Below, one piece after another: positions 8,204 to 18,584 of a stretch of 35,515 nt of DNA; position 1 is the stretch's first letter, and each line of letters begins with the position of its first letter. A program made the translations under genes and the position numbers. Location of the stretch: positions 1 to 35,515 of the forward strand of contig JBPCUO010000088.1 in assembly GCA_051011135.1 (NCBI GenBank), written 5' to 3'. Source of the DNA: JACOND01 sp051011135. GTDB lineage: Bacteria > Bdellovibrionota > Bdellovibrionia > Bdellovibrionales > UBA1609. Under the pieces are notes generated by a model. That model was not told the origin of the DNA, made no database searches, and saw nothing but the letters and a program-made list of their open reading frames with translations.

Positions 8204-9991
8204 TTATTGTATGAGTGATTTTTTAGGTGATTTATCTTCTTGAAGATAGTTGCATTTTTTGTTGATTTTATTTTTCATTTTTTTGAAAATTTCTTCTCCA
8301 TTTTCTTGATTCTTGTAAAAATCTTTTAAATTTTTATCATTTTTATCGCCACTTATAGCATGAATATCTTGTTCAATTTTTTCATGAAAATTAGCAACTT
8401 CATTGCGTCTTCTTTTAGCAGTGTTTTGGATGCCTTTAACTTTCTTTTCATATTTTCCTTTACCACTCCTTGCTTTTCTTATTTCTTCTTGAGTGTCATT
8501 GATTTGATAAAAATTTCTCAGATTATCTGTGTAATCTTGTTTAAATACTTTAAAACTTAAAGGCTTGCCATCAAGAATTTGTTTTCTGTATTTGCAGTAT
8601 TTATTCCTGCTTGTTTGTGAATTTTGACAGGCAGTAATAAGATTCGCTTTACATTGAGCCACTTGAGTGAGGCTTCCTTTTTGACAAGATTTAGTGGAAT
8701 TTTTTGCGCAACTTCGACACGAGCTAGACTTAGAGATTTGGTCTTTTATATTTAAGACAAAGGCTTCAAAAGATTTTGAAATAACTGAAACTCCTCCATT
8801 GTAAGCCGTTGTTTTGGCAATTAATTTAACCTTGTTAAGATCGTCATAAACAGGGATTTTTCTAATGCTTACCTTGCTTGTATCGTAGTTAAAATTCTCC
8901 ATAACTTTATGAACTTCCTTATCATCTTTTAAAACGATAGTGGTTTCTTTTTCTCTTCCTGAATTTTTATTTTTTAAAACTCCTTTTAAGACAATAATTT
9001 CTAAAGGTTTTAAAGGAAGATGGAAGTCCTTGTTTCTTTTTAAAGTTTGTTGATCTGTTTTTCTGGAAGGATATGTGCCTGAAATAGCATCTTCATAAAC
9101 AAGATCATTTAACATGTAATTATAAAAAGAATAGAAAAAACAGGTCAGAGGATGTTGTGAGGATCGGCAAAATGTTGGAACAGCGTTTTCCTTTTCTTGT
9201 CTTTGCCTTTGTTTTAATTTTGAACCTCGGATTTTTTTATTTAAAATATCTTTAGGAATAAGGATTTGATTTGCTAAGTCAGGACAAATTTTTAAAGCTT
9301 TTTGATATAAATTGTAAGGATCGCTCATGTCTTTAGTTTCTACATTAGCAATTCGTCTTTCTATTTCTTGAGTAGCGCCTAAGGTAACCTGCCCATAACA
9401 TCGGGCTCCTGTATCGCTTCTGTTGTTAGAAATGAATGAAGATTCGTGGTTAAAAAGCTTAAAAAGTTCTACCTTGCCATCATTAGAAACATTAAAACAT
9501 TTAGAAATATAATTAAAGGATTTGATTGTCATATTTAAATACTCTTCATTAATACAAGGTCGCATAGGTAGAAAAGTTTTATTATTTAATTTAAAGCGTC
9601 TTGTGTTTTTTGAAGATGCTGGAGATTCGCAATAATAATATTTTTTAGATTCTTTTTCCCGCTGTTTATAGGTTTTGGGTTCGTGATTAACTTTTTTAGA
9701 AACAGACCTTGAGGCACTTGCTAAAAAACAAATTTCTGGAATTTTCAAAGATAAAGGAGCTAAAGAATCAAAAAAACTATGAGAGGAATCTTCAGGATCG
9801 CATTCGGAACAAAACCGAGCTTCTACATCGTTATCGGATTTTTCATATTGCCCATGGTTTAATAATTTTTTTGTAAAAGCTATTCTATTTTCATCACATT
9901 TTTCGTAATGAATATTATTTAATGAAGAAGCTTCTTTGATACTGATGGAAGCAAGAAGCACGCAACACAAAATAAGATTTATTTTGTGCAT
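8204..9991 (-). CDS. Exported Cys-rich protein with lytic-transglycosylase-like motif
   Basis: This 595-residue protein starts with a signal peptide (MHKINLILCCVLLASISIKEASS). Residues 176-203 read ELFKLFNHESSFISNN and then GARCYGQVT. This resembles the SLT (family 1) lytic transglycosylase core, in which a Glu in an ES-x-F context is the catalytic acid and a G-A-x-G-x-x-Q loop follows; Glu183 would be the catalytic residue. This assignment is inference from a short motif, not a family match. There are many Cys (for example 61, 64, 121, 146, 165, 198 and a cluster near CRSCAKNSTKSC), suggesting disulphides and a periplasmic or secreted location. The last 100 residues are Lys/Glu-rich and helical. 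The gene overlaps the preceding exported-protein gene by 13 bp; AAGGGA lies before its ATG. Confidence 0.75.
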   Translation of the reverse strand: MHKINLILCCVLLASISIKEASSLNNIHYEKCDENRIAFTKKLLNHGQYEKSDNDVEARFCSECDPEDSSHSFFDSLAPLSLKIPEICFLASASRSVSKKVNHEPKTYKQREKESKKYYYCESPASSKNTRRFKLNNKTFLPMRPCINEEYLNMTIKSFNYISKCFNVSNDGKVELFKLFNHESSFISNNRSDTGARCYGQVTLGATQEIERRIANVETKDMSDPYNLYQKALKICPDLANQILIPKDILNKKIRGSKLKQRQRQEKENAVPTFCRSSQHPLTCFFYSFYNYMLNDLVYEDAISGTYPSRKTDQQTLKRNKDFHLPLKPLEIIVLKGVLKNKNSGREKETTIVLKDDKEVHKVMENFNYDTSKVSIRKIPVYDDLNKVKLIAKTTAYNGGVSVISKSFEAFVLNIKDQISKSSSCRSCAKNSTKSCQKGSLTQVAQCKANLITACQNSQTSRNKYCKYRKQILDGKPLSFKVFKQDYTDNLRNFYQINDTQEEIRKARSGKGKYEKKVKGIQNTAKRRRNEVANFHEKIEQDIHAISGDKNDKNLKDFYKNQENGEEIFKKMKNKINKKCNYLQEDKSPKKSLIQ

Positions 9992-10557
9992 TCTATCCCT
10001 TGAATAATTTTAGAAGCCCATTCTGAAATATCTTCCTCATCTCTTTTAGAGTAAAAGACATAAAAATTATTAAATGCATTTTTTAAAGAAGCTGTTTTGT
10101 TTTTAAAAGAAGAGGAGTTGATGATTTTTAAAAATTGCACATTTTTTTCTGAAGTTTGGCTATAAATATGAGCGAGCTTCAGGCGTTTTGCGTAATTAAT
10201 TTTATGAGAAGGAACTTCGTTTAGCATTTCATCTAGATAATTTCGAAGTTCAGTAACTCGAATTTTAAAAACATTTAATTTATAGTGATGACTTTTGTTT
10301 TTTAAATTACAAATGGATAAAATAGAATTAAAATAATCCTGAAGTTCTTTTTCTATTTTTGTAGAAGAAATAACCGTGTAATAATCGGGACCCAGAAGAT
10401 CTTCTTTATCAATTTCATTAATTCCTGCGGTTTCGGTTTTAGATTTACTAAAAAAACCACTGACATTTCGAACTATTTTTTTAATGAAGCTTTGATCTTT
10501 TTGAGCCACAGCAAAAGAACTTGAAAAAAATAAACATCCTATAAGTAAAAACTTCAT
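9979..10557 (-). CDS. Exported protein of unknown function
   Basis: This 192-residue protein has a clear signal peptide (MKFLLIGCLFFSSSFAVAQ, cleavage probably after AVA at 16-18) and a helical, Lys/Asn-rich mature part. It has two Cys in the mature region (near SICNLKNK and the GIECTK end). No family is recognised. A GAGG site lies shortly before the ATG, and a 16-bp palindrome sits 20 bp upstream. Its 3' end overlaps the 595-residue exported protein gene by 13 bp, so the two are cotranscribed and probably act together in the periplasm or outside the cell. It is transcribed divergently from the rRNA unit. Confidence 0.7.
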   Translation of the reverse strand: MKFLLIGCLFFSSSFAVAQKDQSFIKKIVRNVSGFFSKSKTETAGINEIDKEDLLGPDYYTVISSTKIEKELQDYFNSILSICNLKNKSHHYKLNVFKIRVTELRNYLDEMLNEVPSHKINYAKRLKLAHIYSQTSEKNVQFLKIINSSSFKNKTASLKNAFNNFYVFYSKRDEEDISEWASKIIQGIECTK

Positions 10558-10840
10558 CTTGCCTCGAGTTTAAAACAAAATACTGGTATTTTTGAATCTT
10601 TTTTTTAAAGAAATCTATTTTGTAAGTGTTTTATGATTTTTAAGACTTTAGAAAGCTTTAAATCGCTTTTTGCGACAAAACTCCTTTGTTAAGATTTCGC
10701 GAAGAGTGATCTAAAATTCCTATTTTACAGAAAAATGAGCTTTTAAGATGAAAATCTCCAGGGGCCTGACCTTGTGTTGCTGGCTTATCCACAGTTTTTG
10801 TAATGAGATCGCTATACTTTATTCAGACTAGGAATATTTG
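10558..10840. other. Divergent spacer between exported-protein pair and rRNA unit
   Basis: No convincing gene is seen in these 283 bases. They contain a 16-bp palindrome AAAATACTGGTATTTT (10577-10592, 7-bp arms) that could be an operator for the minus-strand pair. There is also a perfect DnaA-box 9-mer TTATCCACA at 10785-10793 and a TATACT hexamer at 10813 without a matching -35. There is no 16S rRNA 3' end and no tRNA. Confidence 0.5.
10577..10592. promoter_or_regulatory. Possible operator palindrome upstream of exported-protein pair
   Basis: AAAATAC-TG-GTATTTT is a perfect inverted repeat with a 2-bp centre, lying 20 bp before the minus-strand ATG at 10557. This is where a repressor site would sit. 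No known regulator motif is recognised, and AT-richness raises the odds of chance. Confidence 0.3.
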
Positions 10841-10869
10841 TTGACTCCCTTATTGCCCTTAAGTAGATT
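10841..10869 (+). promoter_or_regulatory. rRNA (23S-5S) promoter
   Basis: TTGACT (10841-10846) and TAGATT (10864-10869) are spaced by 17 bp, with an AT-rich upstream stretch. The promoter lies just ahead of boxA and about 170 bp before mature 23S. It shows that the 23S-5S unit has its own start of transcription. Confidence 0.65.
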
Positions 10870-10877
10870 TCGTTTCT

Positions 10878-10888
10878 TGCTCTTTGAA
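10878..10888 (+). promoter_or_regulatory. boxA antitermination site
   Basis: TGCTCTTTGAA matches the rRNA boxA element bound by NusB/NusE for antitermination. It sits about 10 bases after the probable start of transcription, as in the leaders of other rRNA operons. This supports a genuine rRNA leader here. Confidence 0.7.
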
Positions 10889-10938
10889 AATTGAATATAT
10901 AGTAAATAAATATAAATAAAAATATGATATTAAGAAAC

Positions 10939-11027
10939 AAACAATTTATAACAATTTGTTATCATTTTTTTTGCGGAAAAATGATTTGATCTTTTCAAAT
11001 CATTCTTGGCATAAATTATCAAATGAG
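10939..11027 (+). repeat. 5' half of the pre-23S processing stalk
   Basis: Three segments are complementary to the sequence just after 23S: 10939-10951 pairs with 14061-14073, 10994-11011 with 14031-14048 (one G-U-type mismatch), and 11018-11027 (ATCAAATGAG) with 14021-14030. Together they form the long double-stranded stalk that RNase III cuts to release pre-23S RNA. A local hairpin (10981-10989 with 10995-11003) uses part of the same strand and would compete with it. Confidence 0.8.
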
Positions 11028-11037
11028 ACGTTATTTT

Positions 11038-14009
<2,972 letters not shown>

Positions 14010-14020
14010 ATAAAGAAATG

Positions 14021-14073
14021 CTCATTTGATTGCTAAGAATGATTTGAACAGATTATAAGTTTATAAATTGTTT
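14021..14073 (+). repeat. 3' half of the pre-23S processing stalk
   Basis: CTCATTTGAT at 14021-14030, 14031-14048 and 14061-14073 are the complements of the three leader segments described for 10939-11027. The stalk brackets the mature 23S ends. Confidence 0.8.
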
Positions 14074-14074
14074 A

Positions 14075-14104
14075 GAACTACTTATTTTTACGGATAAGTA
14101 GTTC
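14075..14104 (+). other. Hairpin in the 23S-5S spacer
   Basis: GAACTACTTAT (14075-14085) and ATAAGTAGTTC (14094-14104) form a perfect 11-bp stem with an 8-base loop. It is probably a processing stem in the spacer. No tRNA is present between 23S and 5S. Confidence 0.6.
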
Positions 14105-14118
14105 GACCAAATGAAGAT

Positions 14119-14235
14119 TGTTGGTGTCGATAGCGGTGGTGTAACACCTGTTCCCGTTCCGAACACAGAAGTTAAGCCCGCCAACGGCGATGGTACTTTA
14201 AGTTTGTCTTAAGGGAGAGTAGCAAGATGCCAGCT
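14119..14235 (+). rRNA. rrf: 5S ribosomal RNA
   Basis: About 117 bases with the conserved CGATAGCGGTGGTG, CCGTTCCGAACACAGAAGTTAAG and GGCGATGGTACT blocks and GGGAGAGTAGC near the 3' end. The termini GTTGGTGTC and GATGCCAGC pair as helix I with two or three wobble pairs. The ends are good to a few bases. The intrinsic terminator follows directly. Confidence 0.95.
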
Positions 14236-14242
14236 TTTTTAT

Positions 14243-14275
14243 AAAAAGCCGATGATTTTTTCGTCGGCTTTTTTT
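14243..14275 (+). terminator. Intrinsic terminator of the 23S-5S unit
   Basis: AAAAAGCCGA (14243-14252) pairs with TCGGCTTTTT (14264-14273), closing an 11-base loop and running into a T tract. A weaker inverted repeat (AAACC...GGTTT, 14286-14308) follows. Confidence 0.88.
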
Positions 14276-14324
14276 ATGGAGAAAAAACCCTGGTTCAACC
14301 TAGGTTTCTTTATATTTTTTTAAT

Positions 14325-14353
14325 TTGATTAAAAAAAAAGCCAGTGATATTTT
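14325..14353 (+). promoter_or_regulatory. Possible promoter giving a leaderless mRNA for the membrane protein gene
   Basis: TTGATT (14325-14330) and TATTTT (14348-14353) are spaced by 17 bp. The expected start of transcription, about 7 bases downstream, coincides with the ATG at 14360, and no Shine-Dalgarno sequence precedes that ATG. Confidence 0.4.
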
Positions 14354-14359
14354 CAAAAA

Positions 14360-14686
14360 ATGGCTGTTAAAGGTATTTCACTCAAGCATTTTTCTTATAC
14401 TTTTTTAATGGTTACTTTTGTGACTGCTGTTATCTATTACTATCCTCGTTATTTAGTTCAAACTTTAGGAGATAAAAGTCCTTGGTTAGGCTTCCTTTAC
14501 ACTTATGGGCTGGGATTTTTTTTAAGTAGCCTTAGTGTTTTGTTGATTTTTACACAAAAAAAATCTCTTTTAAGAAAAAAAGAAGAAAATCTCTGGCTAA
14601 TGATTTTATTTTTAGGTTTGTTGTTTTATTTTTTAATGCAAGGTTTTTGGATTATGTGGGCTATTAAATTTCCTTTGAAAATTTAA
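14360..14686 (+). CDS. Small three-helix membrane protein of unknown function
   Basis: The 108-residue product has three hydrophobic segments at about residues 10-28, 43-64 and 79-101, separated by short loops. The second loop is strongly basic (TQKKSLLRKKEEN), which would place it in the cytoplasm. No family is recognised. It lies 23 bp before the symporter gene on the same strand, so it may be cotranscribed with it and could be an accessory subunit; that is inference from position only. The ATG has no ribosome binding site. Confidence 0.6.
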   Translation: MAVKGISLKHFSYTFLMVTFVTAVIYYYPRYLVQTLGDKSPWLGFLYTYGLGFFLSSLSVLLIFTQKKSLLRKKEENLWLMILFLGLLFYFLMQGFWIMWAIKFPLKI

Positions 14687-14709
14687 TATTTTTGTAACAA
14701 AGTTGCTAT

Positions 14710-16602
14710 ATGAATCTTGCTACAAATTTTAATTCATCGACTTTAATTATTATTTTAATAATAGTTTGTGCTTATTTTTTAATGATAAGTTTTTTTGGAG
14801 TTTATTTTTCCAAATTTAGCTCTAGCATTCATGATTTCTTTTTTAGTGGTCAAAGATTTGCTTGGTGGCTTCCTTTTTTTAGTATGATGGCTACAGGAAT
14901 AGGCTCTTATAGTTATTTAAAATACTCTCAACAAGGTTTTAACACAGGCATGAGCAGTGTTATGGGCTATATGAACGATTGGTTTATTATGCCGCTTTTC
15001 TTTTTTGCTTGGCTTCCTATTTTATATTTTTCTCGCATTAAATCTATTCCAGAATATTTTGAAAAAAGATTTAATAAACTCTCTCGTTACCTCGCTGTTT
15101 TTATTTTATTAAGCTATATTTTTTATTATATTGGTTACAATCTTTTTACTATAGGCTTGGCTTTTCAAGGAATTTTTGGATTTTCTCCAATATATGCTCT
15201 TCCTATTATCGTGTTAGTTCTGGGAACTTATGTAACCTTAGGAGGTCAAACTGCTGTTATTTTTACAGATGTTATTCAAGGGTTGCTTCTTTATTTTGTA
15301 GGTTTTTTAACTTTTGGATATGGTTTGTATGTGCTGGGAGGGTTTGAAGAGTTTTTATCTTATCTTCCTACAGATTATCGTATTCCCTTTGCTCCTTTTA
15401 GAGAAAATCAATATTTCAATTCTGTAGGAATGTTTTGGGGAGATGCTGTCGCAGGAAGCATCGCTTTTATTTTTTTAAATCAAGGATTCTTAATGAGATA
15501 TTTAAGCATTCGAAGTGTTAATGAAGCTCGCATTGCTGGTGTTGCAAATATTTTAATTTCTCTTCCTTTTTCTGCTATGATTGTGGGATCTGTTGGTTGG
15601 CTTGGAAAATCTTTAATGATGAAACAAGAATCTTTGCAACAAGCTTTAATACCTTCTGGTCTTTTACAAATAGAAGATAGTTTTCATACTTTTGTAACAG
15701 TTGTTTTATATGTTATTCAAAGTCATCCTATTATTTTAGGCCTTATCCTAGCCGCTCTTCTGGCCGCTTTAATGTCTACTATCGATACTTTAATTAATGC
15801 CGCTTCTGCAATTTGTATTTATGATATTTACAAGCCTCTTATCAAGCCTAAAGCGAGTCATTCTCATTATCTTCGTGTCGCAAGATACTTTTCTATTTTT
15901 TCTGCTTTTTTAGGCTTGCTTCTGGTCATTTGGTTTTATCAACAAAAAGGAACTTTAATGTCCATTCATTATAAAGGTATTATGATGATTATTCCATCGC
16001 TTGTGACCACATTGCTTTTGGGAATTTTATGGCCTCGATTCAACGGAAAAGCAGCGAGCATTTCCTTGATTATAGGAGTGACCTGTAGTTTTTTAACACT
16101 TTTTTTTCCAGAATGGGTTTATCCCTTAAGAGATTTTGTCTATGGAACTTCCCAAGGAGATCCTATTTATTTTAGAGCTTTATTTGGGATGCTTATAACG
16201 GCATTGACAGGATTTTTAGTAACTTTAGTAACTAAATCCTCTTCTAAAAAAACAAGATATACTTTAAATGGCCTAGAAGAATCTATGAGATTTTTTAAAC
16301 AAGGCACTCCTAATTTAAAAAAAGGGAAGAAGGTTTGTAATTTAATAATACAAATTGATAATAAATTACCAAAAAATTATATTTCCGTTTCTAAAAAGGT
16401 TGCTCAACAAATGAAAGCTCAATCTTCAGATATTATTTATGTAGGAGATCAAAGGTGGTATTTAGGAGGTCTTCGCTCTGCTCACTTACGATTAAGAAGT
16501 TGCCATAATCAAAATAAAAACCTGCTAAAAATTTCAAAAAACACCCTTGATAAATCCTACTTGTTATTGAATCAAAAGGTTTTTTCTATGAAAATTATTT
16601 GA
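14710..16602 (+). CDS. Sodium:solute symporter (SSS family) with C-terminal soluble tail
   Basis: This is an inner-membrane secondary transporter of the SSS/PutP superfamily that takes up a small solute with Na+. The substrate cannot be read from the sequence. About 13 hydrophobic segments cover residues 10-510. Family features include FSGQRFAWWLPFFSMMATGIGSYSY near the Na+-binding first core helix, the SIPEYFEKRFNK motif after the third helix, and AALLAALMSTIDTLINAASAI, the conserved helix with Ser/Thr Na+ ligands. After the last helix comes a soluble tail of about 110 residues (520-630) containing YISVSKKVAQQMKAQSSDI and DQRWYLGGLRSAHLRLR, so the protein is longer than the common ~500-residue members. 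There is no ribosome site before the ATG. Confidence 0.88.
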   Translation: MNLATNFNSSTLIIILIIVCAYFLMISFFGVYFSKFSSSIHDFFFSGQRFAWWLPFFSMMATGIGSYSYLKYSQQGFNTGMSSVMGYMNDWFIMPLFFFAWLPILYFSRIKSIPEYFEKRFNKLSRYLAVFILLSYIFYYIGYNLFTIGLAFQGIFGFSPIYALPIIVLVLGTYVTLGGQTAVIFTDVIQGLLLYFVGFLTFGYGLYVLGGFEEFLSYLPTDYRIPFAPFRENQYFNSVGMFWGDAVAGSIAFIFLNQGFLMRYLSIRSVNEARIAGVANILISLPFSAMIVGSVGWLGKSLMMKQESLQQALIPSGLLQIEDSFHTFVTVVLYVIQSHPIILGLILAALLAALMSTIDTLINAASAICIYDIYKPLIKPKASHSHYLRVARYFSIFSAFLGLLLVIWFYQQKGTLMSIHYKGIMMIIPSLVTTLLLGILWPRFNGKAASISLIIGVTCSFLTLFFPEWVYPLRDFVYGTSQGDPIYFRALFGMLITALTGFLVTLVTKSSSKKTRYTLNGLEESMRFFKQGTPNLKKGKKVCNLIIQIDNKLPKNYISVSKKVAQQMKAQSSDIIYVGDQRWYLGGLRSAHLRLRSCHNQNKNLLKISKNTLDKSYLLLNQKVFSMKII

Positions 16603-16650
16603 TAAATATCTATGCTTATGAATTAAAAAGTTTTAATATGAGTGAGCATT

Positions 16651-17829
16651 ATGTCGAATTCTTTTTCTATTTTTGAACCTAGCTTAGAGCACAAATCTTT
16701 GCGTGAGATGCTTGCTCGCTTTGTTCGTCAAGATTTAGAAAAACAAGCGGCTGAATTTGATAAGCAGGAAAAATTCAATAAAGATCTTTTTTGCAAATTA
16801 GGACCTCTAGGAATTCTGGGTTTATTAATTCAAGAAGAAGAGCTAGGAGGAGCGGGAATGGATTTTACAGCTGCAGTTTTAGTTCATGAAGAGCTGAGCA
16901 GTTCAGATCCCGGTTTTTGTTTATCGTATCTAGCTCATAGTGTTTTATGCGCCCATAATATTTATAAAAACGCTAATGAGGAGCAAAAGAACAAGTTCTT
17001 ACCTCCGCTTTGCAAAGGTGATAAAATAGGAGCTATGGCCATGTCAGAGCCTGATTGCGGAACAGATGTTCTGGCTATGAAAACAAAAGCCGAAAAAAAA
17101 GGCGCTAACTATGTGTTAAATGGTCGAAAAATGTGGATCACAAATGGAAGTTTAGACGAGAATAAAACTCCTTGTGATTATTGTTTAGTGTATGCAAAAA
17201 CAGGAGATAAACTATCTACTTTTGTTGTTGAAAAATCTTTTAAGGGTTTTTCTGTAGGTCAAAAGATAGAAGATAAGCTAGGTATGAGAAGCTCTAATAC
17301 TGCAGAATTAGTTTTTGAAAATTGTGAAGTGCCTGAAACTCATCGAATAGGTGAGGAGGGAGAATCTTTAATTCATATGATGAAAAACCTGGAAGTAGAG
17401 CGCTTAACCTTGGCAGCAATGTCTTTAGGAATTGCTCGTCGTTGCTTAAAAGAAATGAATCGTTATGCCTCTGAAAGAACTTCTTTTGGAAAAAAAATTA
17501 GAAAATTTGGTCAAATACAAAAGCATTTAGCGCAAAGTTATGCTGAATATAAATCCGCAAGAACTTATTTGTATGATGTGGCTCGATCCCTCGGGGATTC
17601 AACAAAAAAACATAGATTAGATACAGATGCTGTAAAGCTTATTTCTTCTCAAATTGGTAAGAATATAGCGGATCGCTCTATACAAGTTTTAGGAGGATAT
17701 GGATATGTAGGGGAGTATCATGTTGAGAGATTTTGGAGAGATTCTAAACTTCTTGAAATTGGTGGAGGAACTATAGAATCTTTAGAAAAAAATATATCAA
17801 AGGATCTGGATGGCTTCTCTCAATTTTAA
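16651..17829 (+). CDS. Acyl-CoA dehydrogenase, isovaleryl/long-chain active-site type
   Basis: This FAD-dependent dehydrogenase introduces the alpha-beta double bond into an acyl-CoA. The family motifs are clear: MSEPDCGTDVLAMKTKAEKK, GRKMWITNG, SERTSFGKKI and QVLGGYGYVGEYHVERFWRDSK. The usual catalytic Glu in the C-terminal EGT motif is Gly here (LLEIGGGTIESL). Instead the helix NLEVERLTLA provides Glu250, the position used by isovaleryl-CoA and long-chain dehydrogenases. With the isobutyryl-CoA dehydrogenase cluster nearby, a branched-chain or fatty acyl substrate is likely, but the exact one is uncertain. ATG 16651 is preferred; an in-frame GTG at 16642 would add three residues. Its 3' end overlaps the SDR gene by 20 bp. 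Confidence 0.9.
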   Translation: MSNSFSIFEPSLEHKSLREMLARFVRQDLEKQAAEFDKQEKFNKDLFCKLGPLGILGLLIQEEELGGAGMDFTAAVLVHEELSSSDPGFCLSYLAHSVLCAHNIYKNANEEQKNKFLPPLCKGDKIGAMAMSEPDCGTDVLAMKTKAEKKGANYVLNGRKMWITNGSLDENKTPCDYCLVYAKTGDKLSTFVVEKSFKGFSVGQKIEDKLGMRSSNTAELVFENCEVPETHRIGEEGESLIHMMKNLEVERLTLAAMSLGIARRCLKEMNRYASERTSFGKKIRKFGQIQKHLAQSYAEYKSARTYLYDVARSLGDSTKKHRLDTDAVKLISSQIGKNIADRSIQVLGGYGYVGEYHVERFWRDSKLLEIGGGTIESLEKNISKDLDGFSQF

Positions 17830-18544
17830 TTTTAAAAATAAACAGGTTTTAATTACAGGTGGAGCTCAAGGAATAGGCCGGCAAATCGCTGAAGATTTTT
17901 TAACTTCTGGAGCTCAAGTTACTATTTGGGATTATTCAGAAGAGAATCTCCAAAAATTAAAAAAAATTCACCCAGAGATAGTGACAAAAAAAGTCGATGT
18001 TTCTTTTTTTGAATCCTGCCAAAAAGAAGCTCAAGAATTACCTCAAATAGACATCCTTATTAATAATGCAGGAATACTAAAAGATAGAAGCTTATCTAAA
18101 ATAACAGAAGAAGAATATTTGCGAGTGATAGAAACAAATTTAAATGGAGTTTTTTATGTTACAAAAAGTGTGCTGCCTTATTTTAATAAAGCATGTTCTT
18201 TTAAAAGAATTGTTAATTTATCGAGCGTTGTTGCTCTTTATGGAAACTTTGGTCAAACCAATTATGTAGCTTCTAAAGCGGGCGTTATAGGTTTTACAAA
18301 AGTCTGGGCTAGAGAATTAGGTAAGAAGGGATTTACAGTGAATGCTATTGCCCCTGGATTTATTCAAACAGATATTTTAAAAGATATGCCTCAAAAAATA
18401 CTAGATGCTTTAATTCAAAAAGTTCCTTTATCTCGACTAGGAACTGTCAACGACATTTCCCAATCTTGTCTTTTTCTGTGTTCTGAAGAAGCTTCCTATA
18501 TTAATGGAACGGTTTTAGAAGTCACAGGAGGCGCGGTTATTTAA
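17810..18544 (+). CDS. Short-chain dehydrogenase/reductase, FabG-like
   Basis: This 244-residue Rossmann enzyme carries the classical SDR pattern: TGGAQGIG (16-23) for the cofactor, NNAG (85-88), and the catalytic Ser139, Tyr152 and Lys156 in a SSVVALYGNFGQTNYVASK context very close to FabG. Asp41 at the end of the second strand (IWDYSEEN), where FabG carries NADP-binding residues, suggests NAD(H). That would suit an oxidative 3-hydroxyacyl-CoA dehydrogenase role beside the overlapping acyl-CoA dehydrogenase better than fatty acid synthesis. This functional point is inference. The gene starts inside the end of the previous one, so the two are translationally coupled. Confidence 0.88.
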   Translation: MASLNFNFKNKQVLITGGAQGIGRQIAEDFLTSGAQVTIWDYSEENLQKLKKIHPEIVTKKVDVSFFESCQKEAQELPQIDILINNAGILKDRSLSKITEEEYLRVIETNLNGVFYVTKSVLPYFNKACSFKRIVNLSSVVALYGNFGQTNYVASKAGVIGFTKVWARELGKKGFTVNAIAPGFIQTDILKDMPQKILDALIQKVPLSRLGTVNDISQSCLFLCSEEASYINGTVLEVTGGAVI

Positions 18545-18584
18545 AAACTTTCTTTTTAAAATCTGCTATGCTATCTTATTAAGA

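Noticed and set aside
10785..10793. Perfect DnaA box TTATCCACA before the rRNA promoter, as a hint of a replication origin
   Set aside because: It is single, with no dnaA or dnaN and no box cluster. An identical 9-mer occurs inside sodB (28241-28249), so chance is likely in AT-rich DNA.
14281..14312. tRNA-like GGTTCAACC sequence after 5S
   Set aside because: The 84-bp gap between terminator and next ATG cannot hold a cloverleaf, and no acceptor or anticodon arms are visible.
16642..17829. Catalytically dead acyl-CoA dehydrogenase because the C-terminal EGT Glu is Gly
   Set aside because: Isovaleryl and long-chain dehydrogenases use a Glu on another helix, and Glu250 in LEVERL is present.
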